64,000 nt of DNA. Origin: CALJUZ01 sp003387805. GTDB lineage: Bacteria > Bacillota > Limnochordia > Limnochordales > ZCTH02-B6. The DNA is taken from positions 1 to 64,000 of the forward strand of contig CALJUZ010000066.1 in assembly GCA_937975235.1 (NCBI GenBank), given 5' to 3'. Both the position numbers and the translations under genes were made by a program. Below the pieces are notes generated by a model. It had not been told where the DNA came from, made no database searches, and saw only the letters and a program-made list of their open reading frames with translations. Position 1 is the first letter of the stretch. Every line of letters starts with the position of its first letter. Shown in pieces: positions 1 to 7,166 of the stretch.

Positions 1-209
1 GCCGGAATGTCCCAGAGCCGGGCCAGCCCCCAGCGGGCCAGCCAGCCGTCGTACTCCGCGGCAGCGGCCGGGATGCGCCGCAGCGCTTCGTCCTCGCCGG
101 CTGCAAACACGACGCAGCCGGGTCGCTCAGCCACCCACGCTTCCACCCGGCCCGCATCGTCCACGCCCAAGAGCACGGTTAAACAGCCGTTGGCCGCCAT
201 GTCTTCCAC
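1..209 (-). CDS. Partial protein with HicB-like N-terminal domain (3' part off window)
   Basis: Only the first 69 or so residues are present; the gene runs off the left edge. I place the start at the GTG at 209 because GGGGAG lies 7 bases upstream; an in-frame ATG at 200 is the alternative. The visible part reads as a beta-hairpin (VLLGVDDAGRVEAWV), then ERPGCVV and an EALRRIP helix. This resembles the HicB-type fold, whose core is a short sheet followed by a PGC motif and an EEAL helix. Such domains occur alone as antitoxins and fused to the front of DinB-like proteins. No toxin (HicA) gene is visible upstream. The gene lies just downstream of yneA on the same strand. The family call is tentative. 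Confidence 0.4.
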   Translation of the reverse strand, partial: MEDMAANGCLTVLLGVDDAGRVEAWVAERPGCVVFAAGEDEALRRIPAAAAEYDGWLARWGLARLWDIP

Positions 210-276
210 CGGTTCTCTCCCCATCCATCATGTTTCTAGTCGGATTCGACTTGTCCGGCGTGCCACCTGGTGCGAA

Positions 277-582
277 TCAACGCACCGGAACTTTCAGCAC
301 TTGGCCCGGCCGAAGGACGGCGCCGGGCAAGTCGTTGGCCTCCCGGATCTCGTCCACCAGCTGGCGGGTGTCGACGCCCGGCCCCGCATGCCGCCGGGCG
401 ATGTGCCACAGCGTGTCGCCGTCCCGCACGACGACTTCCTTGTATTCCTGGACTGGCGGGACCAGGGTCTTCGACGAGCCCTGGGAAATCAGCGCGAACA
501 CCGCTGACATGGATACGGCCAGGACGATGAGCAAGTAGGCGTGGCTCTTACGGGTGCGGCGGCTTTCGGTCCGGACGTGCAT
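277..582 (-). CDS. yneA: YneA-like SOS cell-division suppressor, LysM protein
   Basis: 101-residue protein with a short basic N-terminus, one membrane segment or signal anchor (about residues 15-33, YLLIVLAVSMSAVFALI) and a C-terminal LysM domain (about 48-100, starting VVVRDGDTLWHIARRH). In Bacillus, YneA is made during the SOS response and delays septation from outside the membrane; its gene is divergent from lexA, exactly as here. The start is the ATG at 582 because GGGAGG sits 9 bases upstream; an earlier in-frame ATG at 609 lacks such a site and would overlap a LexA box. Size, topology and position all fit YneA, though the sequence alone would only say LysM protein. LexA boxes overlap its promoter. 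Confidence 0.8.
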   Translation of the reverse strand: MHVRTESRRTRKSHAYLLIVLAVSMSAVFALISQGSSKTLVPPVQEYKEVVVRDGDTLWHIARRHAGPGVDTRQLVDEIREANDLPGAVLRPGQVLKVPVR

Positions 583-602
583 GGCGGCAAACCTCCCGCA
601 GG

Positions 603-616
603 CGAACATACGTACT
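603..616. promoter_or_regulatory. LexA box, weak (yneA-proximal)
   Basis: CGAAC-ATAC-GTACT against the Bacillus-type SOS consensus CGAAC-RNRY-GTTYG: the left half-site and core match, the right half has two mismatches. It lies just downstream of the predicted yneA start point, where a bound repressor would block elongation. Confidence 0.45.
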
Positions 617-626
617 GTATGGCTCT

Positions 627-656
627 ACCATAGCACCGAACACCCGTTCTTGTCAA
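627..656 (-). promoter_or_regulatory. Sigma-A promoter of yneA
   Basis: On the minus strand, TTGACA (656-651) and TATGGT (632-627) are separated by 18 bases. A LexA box fills the spacer exactly (637-650), so repressor and polymerase cannot bind together. The predicted transcript starts near 620, leaving a leader of about 40 bases before the ATG at 582. Confidence 0.75.
637..650. promoter_or_regulatory. LexA box in the yneA promoter spacer
   Basis: CGAAC-ACCC-GTTCT departs from CGAAC-RNRY-GTTYG at one core purine and the last base only. It occupies the whole spacer between the -35 and -10 elements of the yneA promoter. Confidence 0.75.
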
Positions 657-675
657 GCCTTCGCGCCCAAATTTT

Positions 676-689
676 CGAACGGGCGTTTG
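676..689. promoter_or_regulatory. LexA box, perfect consensus
   Basis: CGAAC-GGGC-GTTTG matches every position of the Bacillus-type SOS consensus CGAAC-RNRY-GTTYG. It lies midway between the two divergent promoters, 1 base from the next box (691-704), so two LexA dimers could sit side by side. Confidence 0.88.
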
Positions 690-690
690 C

Positions 691-704
691 AGAACCTACG
701 TTTG
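691..704. promoter_or_regulatory. LexA box overlapping the lexA -35
   Basis: AGAAC-CTAC-GTTTG differs from the consensus at the first base and one core purine. Its last three bases overlap the lexA -35 hexamer, as expected for autorepression. Confidence 0.65.
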
Positions 705-730
705 CACCGCCGCGCGCCCGATGTTATAAT
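702..730 (+). promoter_or_regulatory. Sigma-A promoter of lexA
   Basis: TTGCAC (702-707), a 17-base spacer and a perfect TATAAT (725-730). The lexA GTG lies 45 bases downstream of the -10. A LexA box covers the start of the -35. Confidence 0.88.
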
Positions 731-774
731 GAACGCAATCCAAACATCCTTTTGGGTCAAGGGAGTGCCGAGCG

Positions 775-1386
775 GTGAATGAACTGACGCCGAGGCAGCG
801 GCAAATTCTCGAGTTCATCAAGCGGGAAGTGCAGCAGAAGGGTTATCCGCCCTCCGTGCGCGAGATCGGGCAGGCGGTGGGCCTCAGCTCCAGTTCCACG
901 GTGCACGGCCACCTCAACAAGCTGGAGGAGAAAGGCTACATCCGCCGGGACCCCACCAAGCCCCGGGCCATCGAGCTGCTGGACGAGGCCACGGGCACCG
1001 CCCGCTCCGAACTGGTGTACGCTCCCATCGTCGGACGCGTCACCGCCGGCGAGCCCATCCTCGCGGTGGAGAACATCGAAGCCTATTTTCCGCTGCCGAA
1101 GGGCTTCGTCAGCCACGGCCAGCTGTTTCTCCTGGAAGTGCGGGGCGACAGCATGCTGAACGCGGGTATTTTGGACGGAGACTACGTGGTGGTCCGCCAG
1201 CAGCCGGACGCGAGCAACGGCGACATCGTCGTGGCCCTCATCGGCGAAGAAGCGACGGTAAAGCGGTTCTACAAAGAAAACGGCCACATTCGCCTGCAGC
1301 CGGAAAACGACGCGTATCCGCCTATCATCGGTAAGGACATTCAGGTGCTCGGCAAAGTGGTCGGGGTGTACCGCCGTCTGCATTGA
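775..1386 (+). CDS. lexA: LexA, SOS repressor with self-cleaving protease domain
   Basis: 203 residues, the usual LexA length. The N-terminal winged helix-turn-helix (about 1-68) includes the recognition segment VGLSSSSTVHGHLNKL. The C-terminal S24-type domain has the cleavage site Ala91-Gly92 (VTAGEP), the nucleophile Ser126 (GDSML) and the general base Lys163 (ATVKRF), so RecA-stimulated autocleavage should work. The start is a GTG preceded by AAGGGAG. It is the only normal-sized gene on the plus strand. Four boxes upstream indicate that it controls itself and the divergent yneA. This is one of the safest calls in the window. Confidence 0.98.
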   Translation: MNELTPRQRQILEFIKREVQQKGYPPSVREIGQAVGLSSSSTVHGHLNKLEEKGYIRRDPTKPRAIELLDEATGTARSELVYAPIVGRVTAGEPILAVENIEAYFPLPKGFVSHGQLFLLEVRGDSMLNAGILDGDYVVVRQQPDASNGDIVVALIGEEATVKRFYKENGHIRLQPENDAYPPIIGKDIQVLGKVVGVYRRLH

Positions 1387-1474
1387 CGGGTGCCGCCGGC
1401 GGCGCGCCGGCGCACGCGGCGCGCAGGGCGTCGTGAGCGCCCCGTTGAAGAGCGTCGTGCGCGTGTAGAGAGAC

Positions 1475-1533
1475 GGGACCGGCTGCGCGAGGCGGCGTCT
1501 CGCCCGCGTTCTACCCGCCGCACAACCGGTCCC
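1475..1533. other. Long inverted repeat between convergent genes
   Basis: GGGACCGG (1475-1482) pairs with CCGGTCCC (1526-1533); inside, GGCGG faces CCGCC. It lies in the gap between lexA (plus) and the minus-strand gene ending at 1591. Neither side has a T-run, so it is not a canonical terminator, though it may stop or stabilise transcripts from both directions. The rest of 1387-1590 shows no gene. Confidence 0.4.
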
Positions 1534-1590
1534 TGACAGGCAGAGTGCGGCGACTGCTGCGTGCGCGTTGTCGCGGTGCGGTCCGGCTCC

Positions 1591-1965
1591 TTACGAGCTG
1601 GCCTCCAGCGATACCTGCTCGTCGGCGGAGGCCGCGATATCCTCCGCGCCGCCGGCCGTCTCGAGGCCCAGGACGGCGAAGAACATCTCCAGCGCCTGGC
1701 GCCTGCCCTTGACCGACGCCGTGTCCTCCGCAGAATCAGAAAGGGGTAGTGCGGCATGTGCCTCGACGGCATATCGGTGCGCCGCATCTACCCCTTTTTC
1801 TTCAATCAGCTGCATCAGCGTGTCGTACGTGGCCCGCCGGGCCTCGGCCTGAGCACGCCAGAAATCCGGCTCCGACGTCAGCTCGCTGGCCAGCAGGTCC
1901 TGCTTCGCCAGGCGCTTGAACCGCTTCAGCGCCTTGAGCGCGTCGGCCGCTGTGACGTTGAACAT
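1591..1965 (-). CDS. Unrecognised small helical protein
   Basis: 124 residues from an ATG preceded by a very strong ribosome site (AAGGAGGAGGGG, 1968-1983), which fixes the start; the reading frame stays open upstream to 2100 without a comparable site. The first half is basic and helical (ALKALKRFKRLAKQDLL), followed by a charged helical middle (FWRAQAEARRATYDTLMQLIEEKG) and an acidic C-terminus ending ADEQVSLEASS. I see no membrane segment, cysteine cluster or enzyme motif. It is convergent with lexA and 165 bases downstream of the YpmA-like gene. Function unknown; coding status is supported by the ribosome site and protein-like composition. Confidence 0.7.
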   Translation of the reverse strand: MFNVTAADALKALKRFKRLAKQDLLASELTSEPDFWRAQAEARRATYDTLMQLIEEKGVDAAHRYAVEAHAALPLSDSAEDTASVKGRRQALEMFFAVLGLETAGGAEDIAASADEQVSLEASS

Positions 1966-2130
1966 CTGGTCCCCTCCTCCTTTTTGCCGACTGGAAGACG
2001 ACCGCCGTTTCCGCCATTCCCTTTCTTGCATATTTCGAGAAGCGCCCGGCGAATCCTTGTCGGTTTGTCGGATCGCGGCGCGCTTTCCACTAGTATTCAA
2101 CCCGGGCTTGGGCCTATGCGGCAGAGCCCG

Positions 2131-2358
2131 TCACGCCTTGTAGATGGTAAGGAAATAGCGCCCGTCCTCGGCCAGGCGCAGGCCGAATATGTACCCGTCG
2201 TCTTTCAGGGACCGGTTCAGAAACGTCACCAGCCGCTGCACGTCGCCCTGCAGCGCCAGCGTGTCGCTGGCCAAAACCTGCAGCGGCTCGTGGTCCGCCC
2301 GGATTTTCGCCGGGCTGCGCGCCGGCTCCTGGGGGGCGCGTCCCTCTTTCTCCGTCAT
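2131..2358 (-). CDS. YpmA-like DUF4264 family protein
   Basis: 75-residue protein. After a charged N-terminal tail, the segment LVTFLNRSLKDDGYIFGL followed by FLTIYKA matches what I recall of the short DUF4264/YpmA family of Bacillota (a DLYKIV-LN-SLK, FGL and FTIY pattern). The family has no established function. The start ATG at 2358 overlaps the stop of surE in an ATGA, implying translational coupling. The assignment is from motif memory only. Confidence 0.65.
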   Translation of the reverse strand: MTEKEGRAPQEPARSPAKIRADHEPLQVLASDTLALQGDVQRLVTFLNRSLKDDGYIFGLRLAEDGRYFLTIYKA

Positions 2359-3167
2359 TCGTCCGTTCCTCCGCTCGGCGCCCGGCCCGCGGCGTCGGGG
2401 CTCTTGGCCAAGGTATCGATGACCCACGTTTCCACCGTCTCCAGAGCGCCGTAATTGGTCAAGTCAAACGTGATGGGCGTGACGGAAATGTAGCCGCGGC
2501 GCACGGCCACCGTGTCGATGCTCTCGTCGTCCGAATCCGCGTCCTCGATTTCCCCGGCCATCCAGTAGTACGCCTTGCCCCGGGGATCAAAGCGCCGGTG
2601 CAGCACGTCGCGGTAGCGGCGCAGTCCCAGCCGGGTGGCGCGCCAGCCCCGGATCCGGCCCGCGGGCACGTTGACGTTGAGCACGGTGCCGGCGGCCAGA
2701 GGCCTTTCCACCAGAAGGCGCGCCAGCCTCCACCCCGCCGCCGCGGCCGTCTCGTAGCGGTCCGGCGTGTAGGCGTCGTAGTCGTCCAAAGACAGCGCGA
2801 TGGCCGGAAAGTCGTAGATGGCCGCCTCGATGGCGCCCGAAACCGTGCCCGAGTACATGACGTCGGTGCCCAGATTGGACCCGCGGTTGATGCCGGACAG
2901 GACGATGTCGGGCCGCGCGTCCATCAGCGCCGTGGCCACCTTGACGCAGTCCGACGGCGTGCCGTTGAGCTGAAACGCCTTGACCCCCGGGCCCATGGGC
3001 ACCTCGTCCACCCGCAAAGGCTTGTGGATGGTGATGGCTTGTCCCGTCGCGCTGCGCTCCCGGTCGGGCGCCATCACCCACACCTCCGCGCCTTCGGGCC
3101 GGGCCTCCACCAGGGCCTGAATGCCGGGCGCCCGGATTCCGTCGTCGTTGGTAATCAGTACCCGCAC
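2355..3167 (-). CDS. surE: SurE, 5'/3'-nucleotidase
   Basis: 270-residue metal-dependent phosphatase that removes phosphate from nucleoside monophosphates. The N-terminal MRVLITNDDG carries the metal ligands Asp8 and Asp9; Ser39 (RERSATG) and Asn94/Asn98 (SGINRGSN) complete the family signature. The length is normal for bacterial SurE. The start is a GTG. The gene ends in an ATGA shared with the YpmA-like gene and starts 10 bases after the MgtC-like gene ends, so these three probably form one transcript. Cytoplasmic; physiological substrate unknown here. Confidence 0.95.
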   Translation of the reverse strand: MRVLITNDDGIRAPGIQALVEARPEGAEVWVMAPDRERSATGQAITIHKPLRVDEVPMGPGVKAFQLNGTPSDCVKVATALMDARPDIVLSGINRGSNLGTDVMYSGTVSGAIEAAIYDFPAIALSLDDYDAYTPDRYETAAAAGWRLARLLVERPLAAGTVLNVNVPAGRIRGWRATRLGLRRYRDVLHRRFDPRGKAYYWMAGEIEDADSDDESIDTVAVRRGYISVTPITFDLTNYGALETVETWVIDTLAKSPDAAGRAPSGGTDE

Positions 3168-3176
3168 ACCATCACC

Positions 3177-3884
3177 CTACCGAGAAAAATCGCCGCGGCC
3201 CACGTGGACGACGCCCTCGATGGCGCCCAGCTCGTCCACCACCTGAAGCGGGTTGGTCCTGGGCGCCATGACCACCGACAGCTCCAAGGACGCGTAGCCT
3301 TCGTGCTCCGGGTCCGCGTCGATCTCCACGCCGCGGATGTCGATCTTATGTTTCGCCAGGACGCTGGACACCGCCGCGATCATGCCCGGTTTGTCCACGA
3401 TGCGCATGACGATGACGTCCCGCTGCACGCCCAGCCACCGGCGCTCCACCCGGACCAGGTATTTCAACGCCAGCATGACCAGCAGCGTGGTGGCCACGGC
3501 CGCCGCGTACATGCCCGAGCCCACGGCCAGCCCGATGCCGGCCACGGTCCACAGGCTCGCGGCCGTGGTCAGGCCGCGCACGCTGCTGCCTTCCCGCAAA
3601 ATGGTGCCCGCGCCGAGAAAGCCGATGCCGCTGATGACCTGCGCGGCGATGCGGCCGCCGTCGTAGCTGGGCGTCAGCACGCCGCCGCGCATGTCTAGCA
3701 GCCCGTACATAGAAACCAGCATGGCCAGCGTCGATCCCACGCAGACGAGAATGTGGGTGCGCAGCCCGGCGGGCCGGTTGAGCGTCTCGCGTTCCAGCCC
3801 GATGGCGCCGCCGAGAACGGTGGCCAGCAGCAAACGAGCGAACAGTTCCCAGTAGGTGAGTTCCACTGCCAGCAGAGCCCCCAT
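3177..3884 (-). CDS. MgtC/SapB family membrane protein with C-terminal ACT-like domain
   Basis: 235 residues. The first 140 or so hold the MgtC core of hydrophobic helices, with the conserved GLERE (GGAIGLERETLNRPAGLRTH) and SGIGFLGAGTIL motifs. Residues from about 150 form a soluble ACT-like domain (VIVMRIVDKPGMIAAVSSVLAKHKIDIRGVEID). Long MgtC proteins of this type are common in Bacteria. They have been tied to magnesium limitation and membrane potential, but their biochemical role is unsettled, and a ligand for the ACT domain is only a guess. The start ATG has AGGA 8 bases upstream. It lies between sigH and surE on the same strand. Confidence 0.9.
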   Translation of the reverse strand: MGALLAVELTYWELFARLLLATVLGGAIGLERETLNRPAGLRTHILVCVGSTLAMLVSMYGLLDMRGGVLTPSYDGGRIAAQVISGIGFLGAGTILREGSSVRGLTTAASLWTVAGIGLAVGSGMYAAAVATTLLVMLALKYLVRVERRWLGVQRDVIVMRIVDKPGMIAAVSSVLAKHKIDIRGVEIDADPEHEGYASLELSVVMAPRTNPLQVVDELGAIEGVVHVGRGDFSR

Positions 3885-3965
3885 CGGTCATCCTATGGCC
3901 GACCGGGAGGGCGGTGCATGCAGTCGGCCGACCGGACCTGGTGTTCCGCAGACGTCCAAGAGAGA

Positions 3966-4616
3966 CTAAAATTCCCGCTGGAGCTTGAGCTTAATGCGAC
4001 AAAGCGCGTTGTCGATGGACTTGGTGTGGGTGCCCAGCCGCGCGGCCATCTCCTTGTAGGTAAGGCCGTTGATGTACAGCCGGAACACTTTGTACTCGAA
4101 CTCGCTGAGCATCTTCTTGATCTGCCGCTGCGTGTGGTAGAGCCGCTCCCGGTCGATAACGAGCTTTTCAGGGTCGTCCACCTTGTTGTTGGTCAAAACC
4201 TCCATCAAGGTGCGGTCCCCTTCGGCGTCGTACACCGGCTTGTGCAGTGACGTGTACTGGTTCAGAGGAATGTGCTTCTGGCGCGTCGTGCCCTTGATGG
4301 CGCTGATGACGTTGCGCACGATGCACAGCTTGGCGAAGGACCAAAACGACGACGAGCCCGGGGAAAAGTCGCGAATCGCCTTATAAAGACCAATCATGCC
4401 TTCCTGCAGCAAGTCGTCGTCTTCGGCGCCCTGCAAAAAATACGGGCGGGTCCAGATGTAGACCAGCTTTTCGTACTTGCGGAGCAAGTAGTCGTACGCG
4501 TCCTCGGACCCTTCCTGCGCGACGCGGACCACCTCTTCGTCGGTCATCCGGGAAAAGTCCGCCCTCGTGTACTTTCGTGCAGCTTTGCCGCCGTCGGGCA
4601 AAGGAAGCGCGGCCAT
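3966..4616 (-). CDS. sigH: SigH, sporulation and transition-phase sigma factor
   Basis: 216 residues; Bacillus SigH is 218. Region 2 is clear (YDYLLRKYEKLVYIW, then DDLLQEGMIGLYKAIRDF), as is region 4 (YKVFRLYINGLTYKEMAARLGTHTKSIDNALCRIKLKL). The start ATG at 4616 has AAAGAGGTG in good position; the frame is open upstream but without a ribosome site. Sigma-H directs entry into sporulation, and its recognition sequence is found in this same window before spoIIAA (34040-34066). A terminator at 4709-4747 separates it from speD, so it should have its own promoter between about 4617 and 4710, which I could not assign with confidence. Confidence 0.95.
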   Translation of the reverse strand: MAALPLPDGGKAARKYTRADFSRMTDEEVVRVAQEGSEDAYDYLLRKYEKLVYIWTRPYFLQGAEDDDLLQEGMIGLYKAIRDFSPGSSSFWSFAKLCIVRNVISAIKGTTRQKHIPLNQYTSLHKPVYDAEGDRTLMEVLTNNKVDDPEKLVIDRERLYHTQRQIKKMLSEFEYKVFRLYINGLTYKEMAARLGTHTKSIDNALCRIKLKLQREF

Positions 4617-4708
4617 GCACACACCTCTTTCCTTCCCTGGATGCGTACGGCTTAAGTACAAACAATTCGCCGCGGGCGCGCAATCTCCTTTGTCGGTCCG
4701 CAATGCGG

Positions 4709-4747
4709 AAAAGACCCCGTCCCATGCTTTCGGCACCGGACGGGGTC
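4709..4747 (-). terminator. Rho-independent terminator after speD
   Basis: A perfect 10-bp stem GACCCCGTCC/GGACGGGGTC with a 15-base loop is followed on the minus strand by TTTT. It lies 80 bases past the speD stop and before sigH. Confidence 0.85.
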
Positions 4748-4829
4748 CTAAGTACGATCGTCTTCCCCTTTGGAATTACATTTCGATTTGGATCTGGATC
4801 TCATAAACGGTACGCAGTCCCGCCTTTCT

Positions 4830-5222
4830 CTAGGATGCGGTCGCCTCCATTCGCTCTCCTACGACCGCCGCAGGAGGCAGTCCCCGGACGACCTCTTGGG
4901 TTTGCACCGTCGTGGCCCGAAACGCCTCGACCAAGTAGTCGGCCGCTTTCCACGGATCCACGTGGTCACCGCAAGTGAACACGTCGATGGCCGCATATCC
5001 GAGCTCCGGCCACGTGTGGATGGCCAGGTGGGATTCGGAAATGACTACCACGCCGCTGACGCCTTGCGGGCTGAATTTGTGGAACGCCACCTCCCGCACT
5101 TCCGCACCCGTCAGAAGGGCGGCGTCCACCATGATCTGCTCGACGACTTTGCGGTCGTTGAGTAGCCCCGGGTCACATCCGTACGCCTCGCACAAGATGT
5201 GACGACCCAAAGCCTGCTCCAT
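4830..5222 (-). CDS. speD: S-adenosylmethionine decarboxylase proenzyme (SpeD)
   Basis: 130-residue prokaryotic class 1B proenzyme. It makes decarboxylated SAM, the aminopropyl donor for spermidine. Self-processing occurs between Glu63 and Ser64 (ISESHLAIHTWPE), turning the serine into the pyruvoyl cofactor. His69 and Cys84 (FTCGDH) are the other processing and catalytic residues. The length matches the Bacillus/Thermotoga form. No spermidine synthase gene is adjacent. It is a single-gene transcript: promoter at 5300-5329 and terminator at 4709-4747. Confidence 0.96.
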   Translation of the reverse strand: MEQALGRHILCEAYGCDPGLLNDRKVVEQIMVDAALLTGAEVREVAFHKFSPQGVSGVVVISESHLAIHTWPELGYAAIDVFTCGDHVDPWKAADYLVEAFRATTVQTQEVVRGLPPAAVVGERMEATAS

Positions 5223-5299
5223 CTCTCCGCCTCCCTAAGAAAATATCGCCTCCCCGGCTGCGCTTGTTCACTCCGCTTCGGAACGAACAATCAAGCTCA

Positions 5300-5329
5300 A
5301 TTTTAGAAGTACGGGGACGAGAAAGTCAA
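5300..5329 (-). promoter_or_regulatory. Sigma-A promoter of speD
   Basis: On the minus strand, TTGACT (5329-5324) and TAAAAT (5305-5300) are spaced 18 bases apart. The -35 overlaps the last codons of the upstream gene. Confidence 0.75.
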
Positions 5330-6600
5330 TAGGTTTGGGCCGCCTGCCGCAAATATCCGGCGTCCCGCAGGCGCCGCAGCACCGCCTCCAGCGCCACCTC
5401 CACGTGCACCCGGCTCAGGCCCCCCTGGACGAACACGTAGTAGGGCGGCCGCACGGGCCCGTCGGCGCTGAGCTCGATGGACGAGCCTTGCACGAAGGTG
5501 CCGCCGGCCATGACGACGGGCACGTCATAGCCGGGCACGGGGCCCGGTTCGGGCGTCACGTGGGAATCCACGGGGCCGGCGCTCTGCACCGCCGCGCAAA
5601 ACTCGCGCAGGGCCGCCTCGCTGCCCAGCCGCACGGCCTGCACGATGTCGCTGCGGGGCTCGCCGGGCTTGGGCGCGACGTCGTAGCCCAGCTCGTGGAA
5701 CACCCGCCCGGTCAGGATGGCGCCCCGCAGCGCCTCCGCGACCACGTGGGGCGCCTGAAACAGCCCGAAAAACATGTCCCGGCTGACGCCCAGCGTCGGG
5801 CCCAGCTTGGAGCCCAGCCCCGGCGCCGTGATGCGGTCCGCGGCCATGGCCACCAGCTCGGCCCGCCCGACGATGTAGCCGCCCGCGGGCGCGACGCCGC
5901 CGCCGGCGTTTTTGATGAGCGAGCCGGCCATGAGGTCGGCGCCGGCGTGGGTCGGCTCGAAGGGCTCCACGAACTCGCCGTAGCAGTTGTCCACGAAGCA
6001 GACCACGTCGGGCCGGGCCTTTTTCACCGCGGCCATGACCTGCCCCAGCCGCGCCACGCTCAGCGCCGGCCGCCACGAGTAGCCGCGGGAGCGCTGCAGC
6101 ATCACCATGCGCGTGTTGGGCTTCAGCCGGGCCAGCACGGCGTCCACGTCCACGTCGCCGCCGTCCGTCAGCGGCGCTTCGTCGTACTCCACGCCCTGCG
6201 CGGTGAGCGCGGTGGGCCTGGGCCCGCGGATGACCTGCTGGAGCGTCTCGTACGGCGGCCCCGAGGCGGACAGCACGTGGTCGCCCGGCCGCAGCACGCC
6301 GAACAGACACGCGCTGATCGCGTGGGTGCCCGACGCGATCTGGGGCCGCACCAGCGCGGCCTCAGCGCCGAACACCCGGGCGAACAGACGTTCCAAAGTC
6401 TCCCGGCCGATGTCGTTGGCGCCGTAGCCGGTGCTGCCGGCGAAGTGCTCCTCCCCGACGCGCTCGGCCTGGAAGGCGGCCAGCACCCGGCGAAAATTGT
6501 GCCGCTCGATGTCGTCTACCGCGGCCCACTCGTCCTGCACCGCCCGCCGGGCGGCCGCGATGAGCGCGCTGAAATCGTCCCTCGCGTTCGGTTCGGTCAA
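5326..6600 (-). CDS. Methionine gamma-lyase family (aluminium-resistance type) PLP enzyme
   Basis: 424 residues in the PLP fold-type I family long annotated as aluminium resistance protein and now called methionine gamma-lyase-like (PF06838). The Schiff-base lysine is Lys230 in GSLIKNAGGG. Other landmarks are STGYGAND, IASGTHAI and FVDNCYGEF. I set the start at a TTG at 6600 because it overlaps the ogt stop as TTGA and has GGAGGG 9 bases upstream; the frame is open further back, but only into arginine-rich shadow sequence. The family probably cleaves C-S bonds in sulfur amino acids, but its substrate has not been securely established, so the reaction is inferred. Confidence 0.88.
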   Translation of the reverse strand: MTEPNARDDFSALIAAARRAVQDEWAAVDDIERHNFRRVLAAFQAERVGEEHFAGSTGYGANDIGRETLERLFARVFGAEAALVRPQIASGTHAISACLFGVLRPGDHVLSASGPPYETLQQVIRGPRPTALTAQGVEYDEAPLTDGGDVDVDAVLARLKPNTRMVMLQRSRGYSWRPALSVARLGQVMAAVKKARPDVVCFVDNCYGEFVEPFEPTHAGADLMAGSLIKNAGGGVAPAGGYIVGRAELVAMAADRITAPGLGSKLGPTLGVSRDMFFGLFQAPHVVAEALRGAILTGRVFHELGYDVAPKPGEPRSDIVQAVRLGSEAALREFCAAVQSAGPVDSHVTPEPGPVPGYDVPVVMAGGTFVQGSSIELSADGPVRPPYYVFVQGGLSRVHVEVALEAVLRRLRDAGYLRQAAQTY

Positions 6601-7091
6601 AGACGGATTCCCTCCAGGTGCAGCAAGAACAGTTTGGCATCCAGCCCGCCGCCGTAGCCGCCCGGCCGGCCGCCCGCCGCGACGACGCGATGGCACGGCA
6701 CCACGATGCTGACGGGATTGCGGCCCACGGCCGCGCCGACGGCCCGGGACGCGCCCGGTTTGCCCAGGGCCGCGGCCACCTCGCCGTATGTGTACGCCCG
6801 GCCGTAGGGAATGGTCAGCAGAAAGGCCCACACCGCCCGCTGAAAAGGCGTGCCTTCCAGGCGCAGGGGAAGATCGAAGCGGCGCCGGCGTCCGGCAAAG
6901 TATTCTTCCAGCTGACGCACGGCGCTGCGGACGGGCGCGGGCAGGCCCCGGCCCGCCGCCGCCCCGGCCCGGGCGGCGGCGCGGGACGGCGCCCCGCCGA
7001 GGAAGCGAATGTGGGTCACGGCCTCGTGGCCGCCGCCTACCAGCAGCAGCCCGGCGGGCGTCTCCATGATGACTTCGGCGGTGGGCGTCAC
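6597..7091 (-). CDS. ogt: Methylated-DNA-protein-cysteine methyltransferase
   Basis: 164 residues. It transfers alkyl groups from O6-alkylguanine to its own cysteine, Cys133 in the signature VPCHRV. The DNA-binding helix and arginine finger region (YTYGEVAAALGKPGASRAVG) lies just before, and the C-terminal GGYGGGLDAKLFLL is typical. The start is a GTG. Its ribosome site GGGAG is the right arm of the small hairpin at 7098-7117, which may lower translation or end trp transcription. It follows trpA by 75 bases and overlaps the next gene by 4. Confidence 0.95.
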   Translation of the reverse strand: MTPTAEVIMETPAGLLLVGGGHEAVTHIRFLGGAPSRAAARAGAAAGRGLPAPVRSAVRQLEEYFAGRRRRFDLPLRLEGTPFQRAVWAFLLTIPYGRAYTYGEVAAALGKPGASRAVGAAVGRNPVSIVVPCHRVVAAGGRPGGYGGGLDAKLFLLHLEGIRL

Positions 7092-7097
7092 GGCGGC

Positions 7098-7117
7098 AAA
7101 ACTCCCTTTTTCGGGAG
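7098..7117 (-). terminator. Weak hairpin between trpA and ogt
   Basis: CTCCC-6-GGGAG followed by TTTT on the minus strand. With only 5 bp it is a weak terminator at best. Its right arm doubles as the ogt ribosome site, so it could instead mask translation. Confidence 0.4.
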
Positions 7118-7166
7118 ACTTCGTCCCTCCCGCCGCGTATCCCTGTTTCCGCCCGGGGCCGTGCCC

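Noticed and set aside
3897..3929. GGCCGAC/GTCGGCC inverted repeat between sigH and the mgtC-like gene
   Set aside because: 19-base loop, no T-run, low stability; no evidence for function.
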